From the NCBI GenBank assembly GCA_003223515.1, contig QHVI01000010.1, positions 31,789 to 95,788 of the forward strand: a DNA stretch of 64,000 nucleotides, written 5' to 3'. Shown piece after piece: positions 42,979 to 52,383 of the stretch (position 1 is the stretch's first letter; every line of letters begins with the position of its first letter). A program made the position numbers and the translations under genes. The DNA is from Candidatus Angelobacter sp. Gp1-AA117. Lineage in GTDB: Bacteria; Acidobacteriota; Terriglobia; Terriglobales; Acidobacteriaceae. The notes beneath the pieces are model-generated. The model did not search any database and was not told where the DNA came from. It saw only the letters and a program-made list of their open reading frames with translations.

Positions 42979-43207
42979 TCGTGTGGCACAGCCGCCCTCT
43001 GCTAATGCCACTTACTTTAGGAAAGACCATGCTGCATCCCAATGAGAGATGTCATTCCGAACGCCCGTTAAGCTCACGCGCGTTTTCTTCAGCGCGTGAG
43101 TAGGGCGGAGGAATCTGCCCCGCTGCTGCCCGCCCATGCGAAATTCTTTTAAATTCATGCTCAAATATGCAAAGTAAGTGACATTGGCCGCCCTCGGCTG
43201 TGCGCGA
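42979..43207. mobile_element. 229-bp MITE-like element with 33-bp imperfect terminal inverted repeats
   Basis: The left end is TCGTGTGGCACAGCCGCC and the right end CCTCGGCTGTGCGCGA, both identical to the ends of the 81-bp element in ubiD. GCACAGCCG (42986-42994) and, after 9 bases, AATGCCACTTACTTT (43004-43018) are mirrored on the right by AAAGTAAGTGACATT (43171-43185) and, after 9 bases, CGGCTGTGC (43195-43203). The interior carries a TCATTCCGA-type repeat and no gene. No target duplication could be recognised. Confidence 0.75.
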
Positions 43208-43209
43208 AA

Positions 43210-43233
43210 AAGCCTCCCCTGTGGAGGAGGCTT
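43210..43233 (-). terminator. Rho-independent terminator of secG
   Basis: On the minus strand AAGCCTCC and GGAGGCTT form an 8-bp stem around an 8-base loop, continuing into TTTTTC. It lies 35 bases after the secG stop codon. Confidence 0.85.
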
Positions 43234-43267
43234 CTAAGCTCTGATCACAAAGCTAAGGTGCCTGATG

Positions 43268-43573
43268 CTATTTCGGTTGCGGACTGGGTGCAGGGGCGGC
43301 TGGTGCGCTCCTCTCATTCTGCATGATCGATGTTGAACGGTTGCGCGTAGCGAACACCGTCAACGATATGGAAGTCAGCATGAACACGATGGCGCACCAG
43401 GTTGTGATCCTGGAGAGCAACGTGGCTGTTCCACGCGGACCAAACGCCGTCTGGCTGCCTGCGCCGCCGAAAGTGGCGGCAATATCAGCGCTTTTGCCGT
43501 GCTGCAGCAGCACGACCACAATGAGGATCACGCACACAACCACGTGAACCAGGGTAATGAGACCAATGAGCAT
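43268..43573 (-). CDS. secG: Preprotein translocase subunit SecG
   Basis: 101 residues. Two membrane helices ('LITLVHVVVCVILIVVVLLQ' and 'ITTWCAIVFMLTSISLTVFAT') flank the conserved loop 'HGKSADIAATFGGAGSQTAFGPRGTATLLSR'. A Pro/Ala-rich tail follows. SecG stimulates SecYEG-dependent export by easing SecA cycling. The gene follows a tRNA-Leu on the same strand (30 bp) and ends at a strong terminator. Confidence 0.95.
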   Translation of the reverse strand: MLIGLITLVHVVVCVILIVVVLLQHGKSADIAATFGGAGSQTAFGPRGTATLLSRITTWCAIVFMLTSISLTVFATRNRSTSIMQNERSAPAAPAPSPQPK

Positions 43574-43602
43574 GTTGTTACTGGAAATCCTTTCAAAACT
43601 TA

Positions 43603-43687
43603 TGGTGCGGAAGGGGGGATTTGAACCCCCACGCCTCTCGGCGCCACCCCCTCAAGATGGTGTGTCTGCCAGTTCCACCACTTCCGC
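43603..43687 (-). tRNA. tRNA-Leu (anticodon GAG)
   Basis: 85 nt including an encoded CCA. The acceptor stem pairs GCGGAAG (5') with CTTCCGC (3'); the D-arm has GGTGGAACTGGCAGACAC as in leucine tRNAs; the anticodon loop reads CTTGAGG (GAG); a long variable arm (GGCGCCGAGAGGCGT) marks a class II tRNA; and the T-arm is GGGGGTTCAAATCCCCC. Confidence 0.95.
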
Positions 43688-43889
43688 AAAATAGCCTGTT
43701 TTCAGTGATTTGCAATGCAAGGCAACAAAGGCGCCAAACCGGCTGTGAAGCCGCTCACCGTAAAAGACCAAAATGATTTTAACACGACAGGGCTGCTGGC
43801 TGACAGGGTGGCTCTCTGCGAAGTACTATGGTTGGCGTATCCTCTCGGGGAGTCTACCAGACTGGGAGTACAATGTTTGATGTACCGAC

Positions 43890-44162
43890 ATGATTCACAG
43901 AGCCAAAGACCTTTCCCCAGACCAAAGGGCTGCCATAGAAAGCCTCTTGGGACGCCGGATGCTGGAGGATGAGGCCATCAGTATCAGGGCTATAGAATCC
44001 CCACCTTTGTCGGTGGAACGCAAGCAGGAATTGCTGGAGCAGTTGAAGAGGTATTTCGATGAAGTGGATGCCCATCGTCAAGCAGGTTCCCCTCAAGAAG
44101 CTGAAGAGATCATCAACGAAGCTATGAAAAGTGTTCGTCCCGGTTATCGCTCCCATCAGTGA
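43890..44162 (+). CDS. Putative antitoxin of a PIN-domain toxin
   Basis: 90 residues. It contains a charged helical sequence 'DLSPDQRAAIESLLGRRMLEDEAISIRAIE' and 'ERKQELLEQLKRYFDEVDAHRQAGSPQEAEEIINEAMKSVRPGY'. I recognise no firm family, but the pattern 'LLGRxLxxDExVxIRxxxPxP' is typical of small proteins encoded before PIN-domain toxins. The GTG of the toxin gene overlaps the TGA stop, the normal coupling for such pairs. Role as antitoxin rests on context. Confidence 0.7.
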   Translation: MIHRAKDLSPDQRAAIESLLGRRMLEDEAISIRAIESPPLSVERKQELLEQLKRYFDEVDAHRQAGSPQEAEEIINEAMKSVRPGYRSHQ

Positions 44163-44593
44163 GAATCGTTCTCGACACTTCAATCCTCGTTCGGGCCAAT
44201 GAGCACTCCCTTGGTATTGCCCGCGAATTGTTGGTCAGGATTACTAATAGTGCGCACAGGCTCGTTATTTCGAATGAGATGCTTTACGAGCTCACAAGAG
44301 TACTGCGTTATCCAAGATTACAGACTTTCTACCAGTTGTCAGAAAGTGTGCTTTATGACTATGTCGCTTTCCTGCGCCATACTTCTGAGATTGTGATATT
44401 GAATCCTTTAGTGATTGCACCTATTCGTGATGTGAATGATGTCATTGTTATGCAAACGGCGATCATTGGTCAGGTAGATGTTCTTTGCACCCGAGATGAG
44501 GATTTCTTCGAGAAGCCTGCGTGTGAATACCTGAACAAAGTTGGCATCAAGGTTATGGATGAGATTGCGCTCATGAAGATGTTGCGGCCGTAA
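44159..44593 (+). CDS. PIN-domain toxin-like protein (PIN_3 type)
   Basis: 144 residues from GTG 44159. PIN acids: D6 in 'RIVLDTSILVRA', E43-ish in 'SNEMLYELTRVLRYPRL', D96-ish in 'IRDVNDVIVMQTAI', and the last acids in 'LCTRDEDFFEK'. This matches the putative toxin-component PIN family rather than classical VapC. It should be a metal-dependent RNase held in check by the upstream small protein. It ends near a strong hairpin terminator. Together with 9650-10332 it makes two PIN-type pairs in 35 kb. Confidence 0.82.
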   Translation: MRIVLDTSILVRANEHSLGIARELLVRITNSAHRLVISNEMLYELTRVLRYPRLQTFYQLSESVLYDYVAFLRHTSEIVILNPLVIAPIRDVNDVIVMQTAIIGQVDVLCTRDEDFFEKPACEYLNKVGIKVMDEIALMKMLRP

Positions 44594-44641
44594 CGATTGA
44601 CACTTTAACACTCCGCTCACTTACAGAAATCGTTCAACAAA

Positions 44642-44672
44642 AAAGCGCATGCAGCTTGGCTGCATGCGCTTT
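44642..44672. terminator. Bidirectional terminator between convergent genes
   Basis: AAAGCGCATGCAGC-TTG-GCTGCATGCGCTTT, a perfect 14-bp stem with a 3-base loop. It lies between the toxin gene (plus) and the large propeller protein (minus), with A/T-rich flanks on both sides (AAAAAA before, TCTGTTAA after). Confidence 0.9.
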
Positions 44673-44689
44673 CTGTTAACTGTTATTGC

Positions 44690-47600
44690 TTACCGTTTGC
44701 CGAACTGGAAATCAATATGAGTTCCGTCACCCAATTCGATCCGGAACTGATAGGTGAATCCATTCGCCAGACTCTTGCCATCGATGCGATAGAGCCACTC
44801 CTGGTCTTCTCCGAAGAAGAACCCTGTAGTTCCCGGCTTGGGATCAACAGGCAGATCGACCGTCTGCGTCGACGTACCCTGAATGATGCCGGTCAGCCTG
44901 ATGCTCTTGGCAACGTCCGGCGTGCTCTGCGAGATTCCATTGGCGTCACACACCCGGAACTTCACGTCGATTGGTCCATTGCCGTTGAACACCGTCGTGC
45001 CGTCCGCATTGATCGGATGCAGTATCTGGTGTGAAGGCTCTTTGTCTTTTACGCACACACCGTCGGGCGCAAAGATGATGCTCAATGTTCCCGGCACAAA
45101 GGTGATGGCATAGTTGGTGGAAGTCAGACCGGAGCAAACAATGGGATAGCTTCCCACCGGGCTTGCGTCGGTTGCTTTGGTTGTGCAGGAGAGTGTCCCG
45201 CTGAGAACGCTTGGCCCTTCACCCAGCACAAAGCCGCTGAAGCTGGCGGTGAGCGGCGGGTTAGGAGCGTGCAGTATCTTCGTTTTGTTGCCGGCGGTAA
45301 CGGTCAGCGGCGCCGGGTTGATGGTAAGCGTGCCGTTGATAGAGGTTACCGTGTAGTTCCCAAGTTTGTTGTCAGGATCGGCAAGCACCGGCACGATAGG
45401 ATAAGTGCCCACCGGGCTGGCCTGAGTGGCCGCTGTGGTGAAGGTGGCGGTAATGTTGTCGCCATTCTTGATTCCCACGATACTACCGTCAAGTGCCGGG
45501 TTGGCCTGTCCGTACAGCCGCGATTTATTGTTGGCCGTTACTGTGAGCGGCGCCGGATTGATCTGCACCGTGATGGCTGCCGAGGTGGTGCTGTCAAAGA
45601 AGCTGTCTCCGTTGAATACAGCCGCAATGGTATGCGATCCCGCGGAGAGCAGAGACGTGTTGATGGTTGCGGTAATCGGCCCTGAGCCGGTCAGTGACGC
45701 AGTCGCCAGGGTATTCCCGCCGTCAGTAAAGGTCACCGTGCCTGTGGGCGAGGCCACATTGCTGCCGGTCACCGTGGCAACCAGGCTTACGTTGTCGCCG
45801 TAGGTAGCTGTGCCGGGATTAGCCTGCACCGAGATTCCCGCCTGCAGCTTGGCAGTTCCGATTTCCCATGCGCCACGTCCGTGAGTTGCGATTCGCAGAA
45901 TGCGGTTGGAGTTCTGGATGCTCATGTCAAAGACGGCTACACGGGGCAGGCCGGTTCCCATGGGATTCCAGCTTCCTCCACCGTCTCTGGAGATGAATAC
46001 CCCGATGTCGCTGCCCGCGTAGAGCACGCGCGAATCCAGCGGGTCTACAGCAAAGGCATTGAAGGGAACATCAGGAAGTCCAGCCGCCGCAATGGCCCAC
46101 GTAGGAGTTGCAGCGCTCAGGTTGGTGGTCTTCCAGATTTGTTTCCCGGCGATGCCAAAGCCGGAGAAGGCTACGTACGCCGTATTTACGTCATGGGGAT
46201 CAATCACCGCGCGTGAAACATACTTCACGGGGAAATTAGTGCTGGTGACATCGGTAAGAATGGGCGCTCCTGTGGTGGTGGCAAATACTTTGCCGGTCTG
46301 GAGTCCCACAATGCGGACCTTGTCGTTTTGCGGCGAGATGCCAATCGCGCTAATGGCTGCGCCGAAAACAAAGGTATTGTTAGGCGCTGGACGAGTACCA
46401 CGAGGCACCAGAGGTCCCTGGCTGGCTACCGTCATGGTGGCGCCAGAATTAGTCGAACGATATAAGCGATCTGATCCGTAATAAAGAACATTCGGAGTGC
46501 CCGGACCGAGGGCCATCGGGGCATAGAATAGAACATTGTCAAGGCAGTTAATGCCATTTCCCGTCCCGCCACAGCCGAATACATTCCAGCCGGAATCGTG
46601 GGCATTTGCTGTAAGCGTCACACGAGCGAATGCAAGCAGAGAAGGACTCTGATTGAAATAGGTGTGATACATGGTCACGTTGGTGGTGTCGGTTGAACTC
46701 TGATCGACGACGGCGAAGCCACCGTCGCCGAAGTCGGCGCGTGTCCATGTGCCATCGGGCTTAAAGAAGTTGGTGCCGTTATCCTGGGTGCCGCCGATGG
46801 AGAAGTTGCGGTCGACAGGATGCGTGGAGATGCTCTCAAACTGCGTAGCATTGAAGCCGGTGGTATTGATGCTCGACCAGGTAGTGCCCTGGTTGGAAGA
46901 ACGCCACACGCCGCCATCGCTGCCGAAATAGACAACGTTAGCATTGGAAGGCGCCACGGCCACCACATGCGTATCGGCGTGCAGACCGGTATCGATGCGG
47001 GTGAAGTTGGTGCCATCGAGTGTGCGGGTCAGCACGTTGCTGCGGCAGGTGGCCCGGGCCGGATTGGTATCGGCATTGGCGGAGCCGCCGAGGTAAATCA
47101 CGTTGGAATTTGTGGGATCCATGGCCGGCGACATGTCGTAGAAGCACTGCGAGTTGCAGAAGCCGCTGGTCTGGATCAATCCAAGGCCGAAGGTTACACC
47201 ACCATCTGTGGAGCGCCGCACCCAGCCGGGAGCGCCGCAATTGGAGCCATTGGGTACCGGGCTTTCGCCTGTGGCCGCCAGCACCGTGGTTACATTATTG
47301 ACACGGTTGATCGCAAACCGGATCTGTATCGTCGCCGTAGCAGTTCCAACCACCTGCTGGTTGGTCCACGTAGGCACCGGGTCGAGCGCGTTGGCCGTGC
47401 GCCAGATGCCGCCGTCATTTCCTCCGGTACTGAAGCCGTTCACGCCGGCCAGCAGCACGTTGGAATTTCCGGGATCCATGGCAAGGTCAGTAATGCCGCG
47501 ATTGCCGCTGTTGGCCGGCTGCACGGTGAGTTTGGTGAATGTGGGATTAGCCGACATTGCGTTGGTTGAACGATACAAACCACGGCTGGGTAGGTTGGCT

Positions 47601-48547
47601 GCGATCACGGAAGGAATCGCGTCAGCGCCAATGCCGCCAATGCCTGATGTGGTGGACACAAAGACAATGTTGTCGTCCGTGGGGCTGACAATCACGCGGG
47701 TGATCGCTCTGCCGGTAAAGATGTCGTTGTTGCTGCCGTCCTTATTGAACGGGCCCAGCAGTTGTGGAGTCGTATCGGCGTTCTTAATAATGTAGAGGCC
47801 TACGCCAGCAAAGCTGTCGGCCGAAAGATTGCCCTCACCTGTTCCTACAAACAGCGTGCTGGCATTAGTGGGATCAAGGGCAATGGAGCCAATGGATAGC
47901 GACAGCGCCGTATCCATGAGTGGCGTCCAACTGGTGCCGCCGTTGAGGGAGCGGTAGACTCCGCCTTGCGCCGTACCCACATAAACGATGTTCTCGTTGG
48001 TGGGATGAACCACAATGGCAGTCACGCGGCCACTCACTGCCTGCGACACGCCTGTGGTCTGGCCATTCGGAATAGGAGCGGGGCCAAGCGGTGTCCATGG
48101 GGCGAGAATGCTGGCGGGAAGAGGTGTAACCGGGCTGTTGGGTGCGATTGGTCCGGTAGGCGTTGTCGTGGGATCAGGAGCGCCCGTGGCCGCTGCCTGT
48201 TGTAGTTGCTGCTCACGCTGCGCCATCTGGTTGATTGCGGCATTGCGTCGCGCCGGATCAAAATCCGGATCCATCAGTCCGCGCAGCCGCCGGTTGTGCG
48301 AGTTCCTCATGCGCAGATACTGCTCGGTGTCGATCGAGCCCAGAAGAAAGCCAGGCAGGTCGGGACTGTCGGTATCCTCTGACAGTGCAAGGCGATCAGG
48401 ATCGACTGCAGTGGTCTGGGCCGTACCATCAGGGTCGGGTGGATTCGTTTGTTGTGGGTCTTGGGTCTGGGCAATAGAAACAGTTGAGAGCAGGTACACG
48501 AACAGCAGTAAGATCGCACACGCTGCGCGGGGGAGGTTGTGGCGCAT
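44690..48547 (-). CDS. Giant secreted beta-propeller protein with Ig-like and MBG domains
   Basis: 1285 residues from ATG 48547, where a signal peptide begins ('RHNLPRAACAILLLFVYLLSTVSIAQ'); the TTG 159 bp upstream is unlikely. Residues about 150-920 carry repeated 'W-x-P-L..., VYVGTAQGGVYRSLNGGTSW, DPTNASTLFVGTGEG, VYFGSDGGVWRSSNQGTTW' units, the BNR/sialidase-type propeller found in WD40/YVTN-like extracellular proteins. Next come an Ig-like domain ('GDNVSLVATVTG...PTGTVTFTDGGNTLATASL'), two MBG-type domains ('LTVTANNKSRLYGQANPALDGSIVG', 'LTVTAGNKTKILHAPNPPLTASFSG') and a C-terminal beta domain. No catalytic residues stand out. Likely an exported adhesion or surface protein. Confidence 0.85.
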   Translation of the reverse strand: MRHNLPRAACAILLLFVYLLSTVSIAQTQDPQQTNPPDPDGTAQTTAVDPDRLALSEDTDSPDLPGFLLGSIDTEQYLRMRNSHNRRLRGLMDPDFDPARRNAAINQMAQREQQLQQAAATGAPDPTTTPTGPIAPNSPVTPLPASILAPWTPLGPAPIPNGQTTGVSQAVSGRVTAIVVHPTNENIVYVGTAQGGVYRSLNGGTSWTPLMDTALSLSIGSIALDPTNASTLFVGTGEGNLSADSFAGVGLYIIKNADTTPQLLGPFNKDGSNNDIFTGRAITRVIVSPTDDNIVFVSTTSGIGGIGADAIPSVIAANLPSRGLYRSTNAMSANPTFTKLTVQPANSGNRGITDLAMDPGNSNVLLAGVNGFSTGGNDGGIWRTANALDPVPTWTNQQVVGTATATIQIRFAINRVNNVTTVLAATGESPVPNGSNCGAPGWVRRSTDGGVTFGLGLIQTSGFCNSQCFYDMSPAMDPTNSNVIYLGGSANADTNPARATCRSNVLTRTLDGTNFTRIDTGLHADTHVVAVAPSNANVVYFGSDGGVWRSSNQGTTWSSINTTGFNATQFESISTHPVDRNFSIGGTQDNGTNFFKPDGTWTRADFGDGGFAVVDQSSTDTTNVTMYHTYFNQSPSLLAFARVTLTANAHDSGWNVFGCGGTGNGINCLDNVLFYAPMALGPGTPNVLYYGSDRLYRSTNSGATMTVASQGPLVPRGTRPAPNNTFVFGAAISAIGISPQNDKVRIVGLQTGKVFATTTGAPILTDVTSTNFPVKYVSRAVIDPHDVNTAYVAFSGFGIAGKQIWKTTNLSAATPTWAIAAAGLPDVPFNAFAVDPLDSRVLYAGSDIGVFISRDGGGSWNPMGTGLPRVAVFDMSIQNSNRILRIATHGRGAWEIGTAKLQAGISVQANPGTATYGDNVSLVATVTGSNVASPTGTVTFTDGGNTLATASLTGSGPITATINTSLLSAGSHTIAAVFNGDSFFDSTTSAAITVQINPAPLTVTANNKSRLYGQANPALDGSIVGIKNGDNITATFTTAATQASPVGTYPIVPVLADPDNKLGNYTVTSINGTLTINPAPLTVTAGNKTKILHAPNPPLTASFSGFVLGEGPSVLSGTLSCTTKATDASPVGSYPIVCSGLTSTNYAITFVPGTLSIIFAPDGVCVKDKEPSHQILHPINADGTTVFNGNGPIDVKFRVCDANGISQSTPDVAKSIRLTGIIQGTSTQTVDLPVDPKPGTTGFFFGEDQEWLYRIDGKSLANGFTYQFRIELGDGTHIDFQFGKR

Positions 48548-48839
48548 CGAGATTCTCCAATGTTTTATTAAATTCTGTGGTCCGGAACTGGGAACGACTG
48601 CAACTTGAACGACTGCAACTTTACGGAGGGCAATTTCTGCCAAGCTGGGGACGACACTCCGTTGAGTTGTGTACGGCAGTATGACCTGAGTTGCTGCTGA
48701 ATGCAACTATCAAGAATAGTGAATCAATTTGCGGTTCCGGTGAATCGTTTTGCATCGCAAGGCGACAGATATCGCTGGGCTTGTGCGCTCTCCATGAGGA
48801 CCAAGGACCAAGACCCTGCCGGACAGGGTGGATTGCCTT

Positions 48840-51800
48840 TCACTTAAACCGTTCGCCGGGTTTGTAGATGCGCCGTGCCTGCTTTTTCCGGTCAGCACTC
48901 CAGGCAAACCTGGGTCGTTCTACCGTAACCGAGAGAGGGAACTGCTGGCAGCGTCGTTTTATAACATCGTGTTCTGCAGGAGTAAGTCTTAATCCAGCAG
49001 CCACAATTTCGTCGATGTTTTCCAAAATCCCACGGACTTTATCCTCCGTGTTCTTGAGCCTTGCCGAAAATTCGATGACTGCTGAAGCAAGGTGGGACTG
49101 AGGTTCTCTTTCACTTGGAAGCAGAGTATTTTCCAACTCTTCTCTGCTGAATTCGTCTTTGTCAGTTGCCAGCAAAGCGGCGCGCAAGAGTACCAGCAGG
49201 TCAGGATAAGGAGCACGAATAATACCAGATCCGATATGCAGCTCAGTGCCTGATATCTGTGAGTCTTCGAGATCATCCCGATCTATTTCGTCGCTTAGGT
49301 GCAGTTGCAGGCCGAGAAACCCGGCCTTCTTGAACTGTTCAATAGTGGCGCTCCCGGCCACATACGCCTCCACCTCACTGCCCGGAACACTCGTGGAAAG
49401 ATTCGTAGCATCGTGGGCCAGATTGTGCAGTTTTAGAGCGGTTTCTTGAGTGAGCTTAGGCATGGGGAGCGCTTTAATAGCGCGGGGATACCAGTGGGTG
49501 CGCCGCCGCAGCAAAATCCCCGACCTTTGGGTGAGAAACGCATAATACCGGGAAACTCTTGCATTTAGGATCGCAGACAAACAATAGGCGCTATATTTTC
49601 TCGGTACAATCACGACCACGCCGTTATTGGCAGTAGTTGCCAGTGGATCGATTACTGATGCTACCAGCGTGACATAGATTTCTGGTAAGAGACAGCAGAG
49701 TGTATCGCTGGGCGCAGTATTTCCCAGCCGTTCGGGAGTGACGTAATTATATCGGCCCATTCCCGATTCATCAGCTTTCCCCTGATTGGCTTCATAGAAA
49801 CTGAGATCGTTCCAGATAGATGCACTTTCAGCGCTGGAAATATTTGCTAATTTTACATGCTCGTTTACTTCTCCGGAAATGTTGAAAGTCGCTATGTGTT
49901 GACCTTGTAAAAAGGGAACCTCGCCTGGATGTGCCTTCCCATCTATCGCATTACGCAGAAAATTCTGCTGATTGCCGCCTTTAATTCCATAAGAACAACG
50001 GGCAATCCCCTCTTGCTCGATCGTACCTGCAGCATTGAGTTTTTGAATAACCGGCAGGTCTTCTTCGCCGATATCAAGGCACCAATCTCCATTGGTGCTA
50101 AGCTGTGACCATTCATCAAACGGAAGATGTGCTGACTTGCTTTCGAAAAAATCTGTGTCTTGAATGCACTGGCTGAGCTCGGCGATGCTTTTCACGCCTG
50201 AAACCAATCGGATTTTGTGTTCCGGGCCCCGCTGCTTCTTCCTGAGAAAGATCAGTATGGGGATGATATCTGCACCCGGGAAGGATTCTTTTGCGCACCA
50301 TTCAAGCGATACAATCTCTGTTAGTTCGTAGTCCTTCTGGCGCACAAAATTGCGGAGATAGGCCGCCATTTGTGCATTCGTAATGGCAATCGGAGCAACC
50401 ATTCCCACAACACCATTTTCTCTGGTGAAGTGTTCGATTGAGGCGTAAAGGAAATAAACCGAGAGATCTGTATTTTTTACAGCGAGACTGGGAAAGAGTT
50501 CATTCAGGACTTCGCGGTCTTCTTTAGGAAGACGCTCATTGCGGACAAAGGGAGGATTGCCGATCACGTAATCAAATTGCTCCCTCTTGCTGTCCAGCTC
50601 TTCCTCTTCAAGTCCGCCGATTTCCCGGTACGCGGGGACTGCTGCAGTCAGGGAGTTCTGGGTTACCACATCCATGGGTTTGATTTCGAATCGGGGATCG
50701 AGCCGCTTGGCTTCGAGATAAATGTCCAGCAACGCAAACAGAAGACTCAAATGTGACAGAAACACCGAAAAAGGATTGATGTCCTGACCGCGAAGACATG
50801 TCCGGACCAGATCAATTCTGTTTTGCGGCGAGAGGCTGGAACCCGCCTGTAGCAGCGGTATCGCTGCCCTGACGCCGAATGTGAAGGAACCGCAAGCAGG
50901 ATCAAGGATGCGCTTCTGCATGAGCAGCGGATCGGTAGCTATTCCTGTTCTTGCCAGAATGAAATCCACAACTTCTACAGGCGTGTAGTATTCGCCCAGC
51001 CGTTTACGTTCGATCCTGGGCCGGAAATATTGGTAGATAGAACCCAGAAGATCACGGTTGATTACGCGAAAACTAAAAGCATTCAGGCGAAAGAGAATTC
51101 TTTCCAGGATGTCGTGAAGAAGGCCATTCCCCTTGCCGAACCAGTCAAAAACAGAAGCTTCAAAGAGGCTGGAATAAACATGGGCCACGTCCTTAAATGC
51201 GACTTCAAGAAGGTCTTGATAGTTTCCCTTGATATTTTGGACAAAGTCACGCCACACTGCTATCCCTGAATTCGAGATCTTACGCGTGGTCAGCCCCGAG
51301 TCCTCGCAGATGCGTACAAAAAAGAGGCGGCTCAATGCAACATAAGCGGTGTTGGTGCAGAAGATATCTTCAAAGTTTTCCTCCAGGTTTGTACCAGCAT
51401 AGGTCTGGTCATGCTTGAAACGATCATAGTCATCTTCAAAGAGTTGTACTGCGAGGCGGTACCTGGCTCGGACGGTGTTACGGCGGTATTCAAGTTTTTG
51501 CCGGGTCTTGATGGCTCCTGAACCGAGGTTTTCAAGTGCCGTATCAATCTGCTGAATCTGCTCTCTGGCTTGTTCGTAAGAAGAGCGCACTTCGCGAAAA
51601 TGGGTTTGGCAGTACTCCTTCAGCTTCTCGATTGAATAAACGAACACACCTTGTAATTGGGAGAGGGTTTCCGCTGTAAGGTGAATGTGTCCGCTGTGAA
51701 GTTCGCCGCGACGGAACGCCTCGAATTGGTGACGCTCTAAAGATGCAGCGTAGCTGACGCGAGCAGCCAATTCACGAAAAGTTTTGTCTGATAATGGAAA

Positions 51801-52220
51801 TTCCGCGCCCGTTCCTGGATTGAGAAGGCGATTATCATCCAAATGGATTACTTCCAGCAGATTGCTGTCCAAATCACAAACGTAAAAAGTCCGAGGGGCG
51901 CAAAGGATTACATAAAACGTCTCCGGAGAGATATAGCGATGCCCGATGATCTGTTCTTTCCAGAGCCTGGCTCTGCGTTCCTCATTCCTGATTTCAGCAT
52001 CATCGCGCTTCGCTTCAACGATGATCCACTCCGAATTGTCTTCTTTCGAATACAGCCGTATATCTGGAATGCCGTGTTCCCCGGATTTGTTGATAATCCG
52101 GTGTTTGGGAGGATATCCGAGCAAAGCCCCAAAGAGATGTGTCGCCAGTGGAGTGTAAAAGCCAATTTCACTTGCGATGGAACCGGGAGTCGTCTCTTCC
52201 AGATATTTTTTTAGCGACAT
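48840..52220 (-). CDS. Single-chain type IIG-like restriction-modification enzyme
   Basis: 1126 residues. The N-terminus has a PD-(D/E)xK nuclease site: D53 in 'GIPDIRLY', E69-A-K71 in 'WIIVEAKRDD'. A helical linker precedes the N6-adenine methyltransferase part: 'GEYYTPVEVVDFIL', motif I 'DPACGSFTFG' (from D440), and catalytic motif IV 'VIGNPPFVRNE' (NPPF at 555-558). The C-terminal third is a target-recognition type region ('YGIKGGNQQNF', 'RRTHWYPRAIKALPMPKL'). Combined nuclease, methylase and specificity in one chain is the type IIG/Eco57I-MmeI plan; the recognised site cannot be predicted. It stands alone, without helicase or accessory genes. Confidence 0.9.
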   Translation of the reverse strand: MSLKKYLEETTPGSIASEIGFYTPLATHLFGALLGYPPKHRIINKSGEHGIPDIRLYSKEDNSEWIIVEAKRDDAEIRNEERRARLWKEQIIGHRYISPETFYVILCAPRTFYVCDLDSNLLEVIHLDDNRLLNPGTGAEFPLSDKTFRELAARVSYAASLERHQFEAFRRGELHSGHIHLTAETLSQLQGVFVYSIEKLKEYCQTHFREVRSSYEQAREQIQQIDTALENLGSGAIKTRQKLEYRRNTVRARYRLAVQLFEDDYDRFKHDQTYAGTNLEENFEDIFCTNTAYVALSRLFFVRICEDSGLTTRKISNSGIAVWRDFVQNIKGNYQDLLEVAFKDVAHVYSSLFEASVFDWFGKGNGLLHDILERILFRLNAFSFRVINRDLLGSIYQYFRPRIERKRLGEYYTPVEVVDFILARTGIATDPLLMQKRILDPACGSFTFGVRAAIPLLQAGSSLSPQNRIDLVRTCLRGQDINPFSVFLSHLSLLFALLDIYLEAKRLDPRFEIKPMDVVTQNSLTAAVPAYREIGGLEEEELDSKREQFDYVIGNPPFVRNERLPKEDREVLNELFPSLAVKNTDLSVYFLYASIEHFTRENGVVGMVAPIAITNAQMAAYLRNFVRQKDYELTEIVSLEWCAKESFPGADIIPILIFLRKKQRGPEHKIRLVSGVKSIAELSQCIQDTDFFESKSAHLPFDEWSQLSTNGDWCLDIGEEDLPVIQKLNAAGTIEQEGIARCSYGIKGGNQQNFLRNAIDGKAHPGEVPFLQGQHIATFNISGEVNEHVKLANISSAESASIWNDLSFYEANQGKADESGMGRYNYVTPERLGNTAPSDTLCCLLPEIYVTLVASVIDPLATTANNGVVVIVPRKYSAYCLSAILNARVSRYYAFLTQRSGILLRRRTHWYPRAIKALPMPKLTQETALKLHNLAHDATNLSTSVPGSEVEAYVAGSATIEQFKKAGFLGLQLHLSDEIDRDDLEDSQISGTELHIGSGIIRAPYPDLLVLLRAALLATDKDEFSREELENTLLPSEREPQSHLASAVIEFSARLKNTEDKVRGILENIDEIVAAGLRLTPAEHDVIKRRCQQFPLSVTVERPRFAWSADRKKQARRIYKPGERFK

Positions 52221-52383
52221 TTGAAATGTAATTTGGATATTACCTTACCAGAGGTCATCCACCAAAGGATTTGCTGGCCGTTGAACAGGACCGTCTTCAT
52301 AGGCTTTCCGCGCTGCGCTCGATGATTCTGTCAGCTTGTTACAATAAAAGATTCCCTTTGATTCACTGGAGCTGAGAGAACGA

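Noticed and set aside
45269..47795. Long plus-strand frames opposite the propeller protein
   Set aside because: They are antisense shadows of the GC-rich repeats in the 1285-residue gene.
52221..52383. T-box leader before proS
   Set aside because: No T-box sequence or terminator/antiterminator structure in the 160 bases before the gene.
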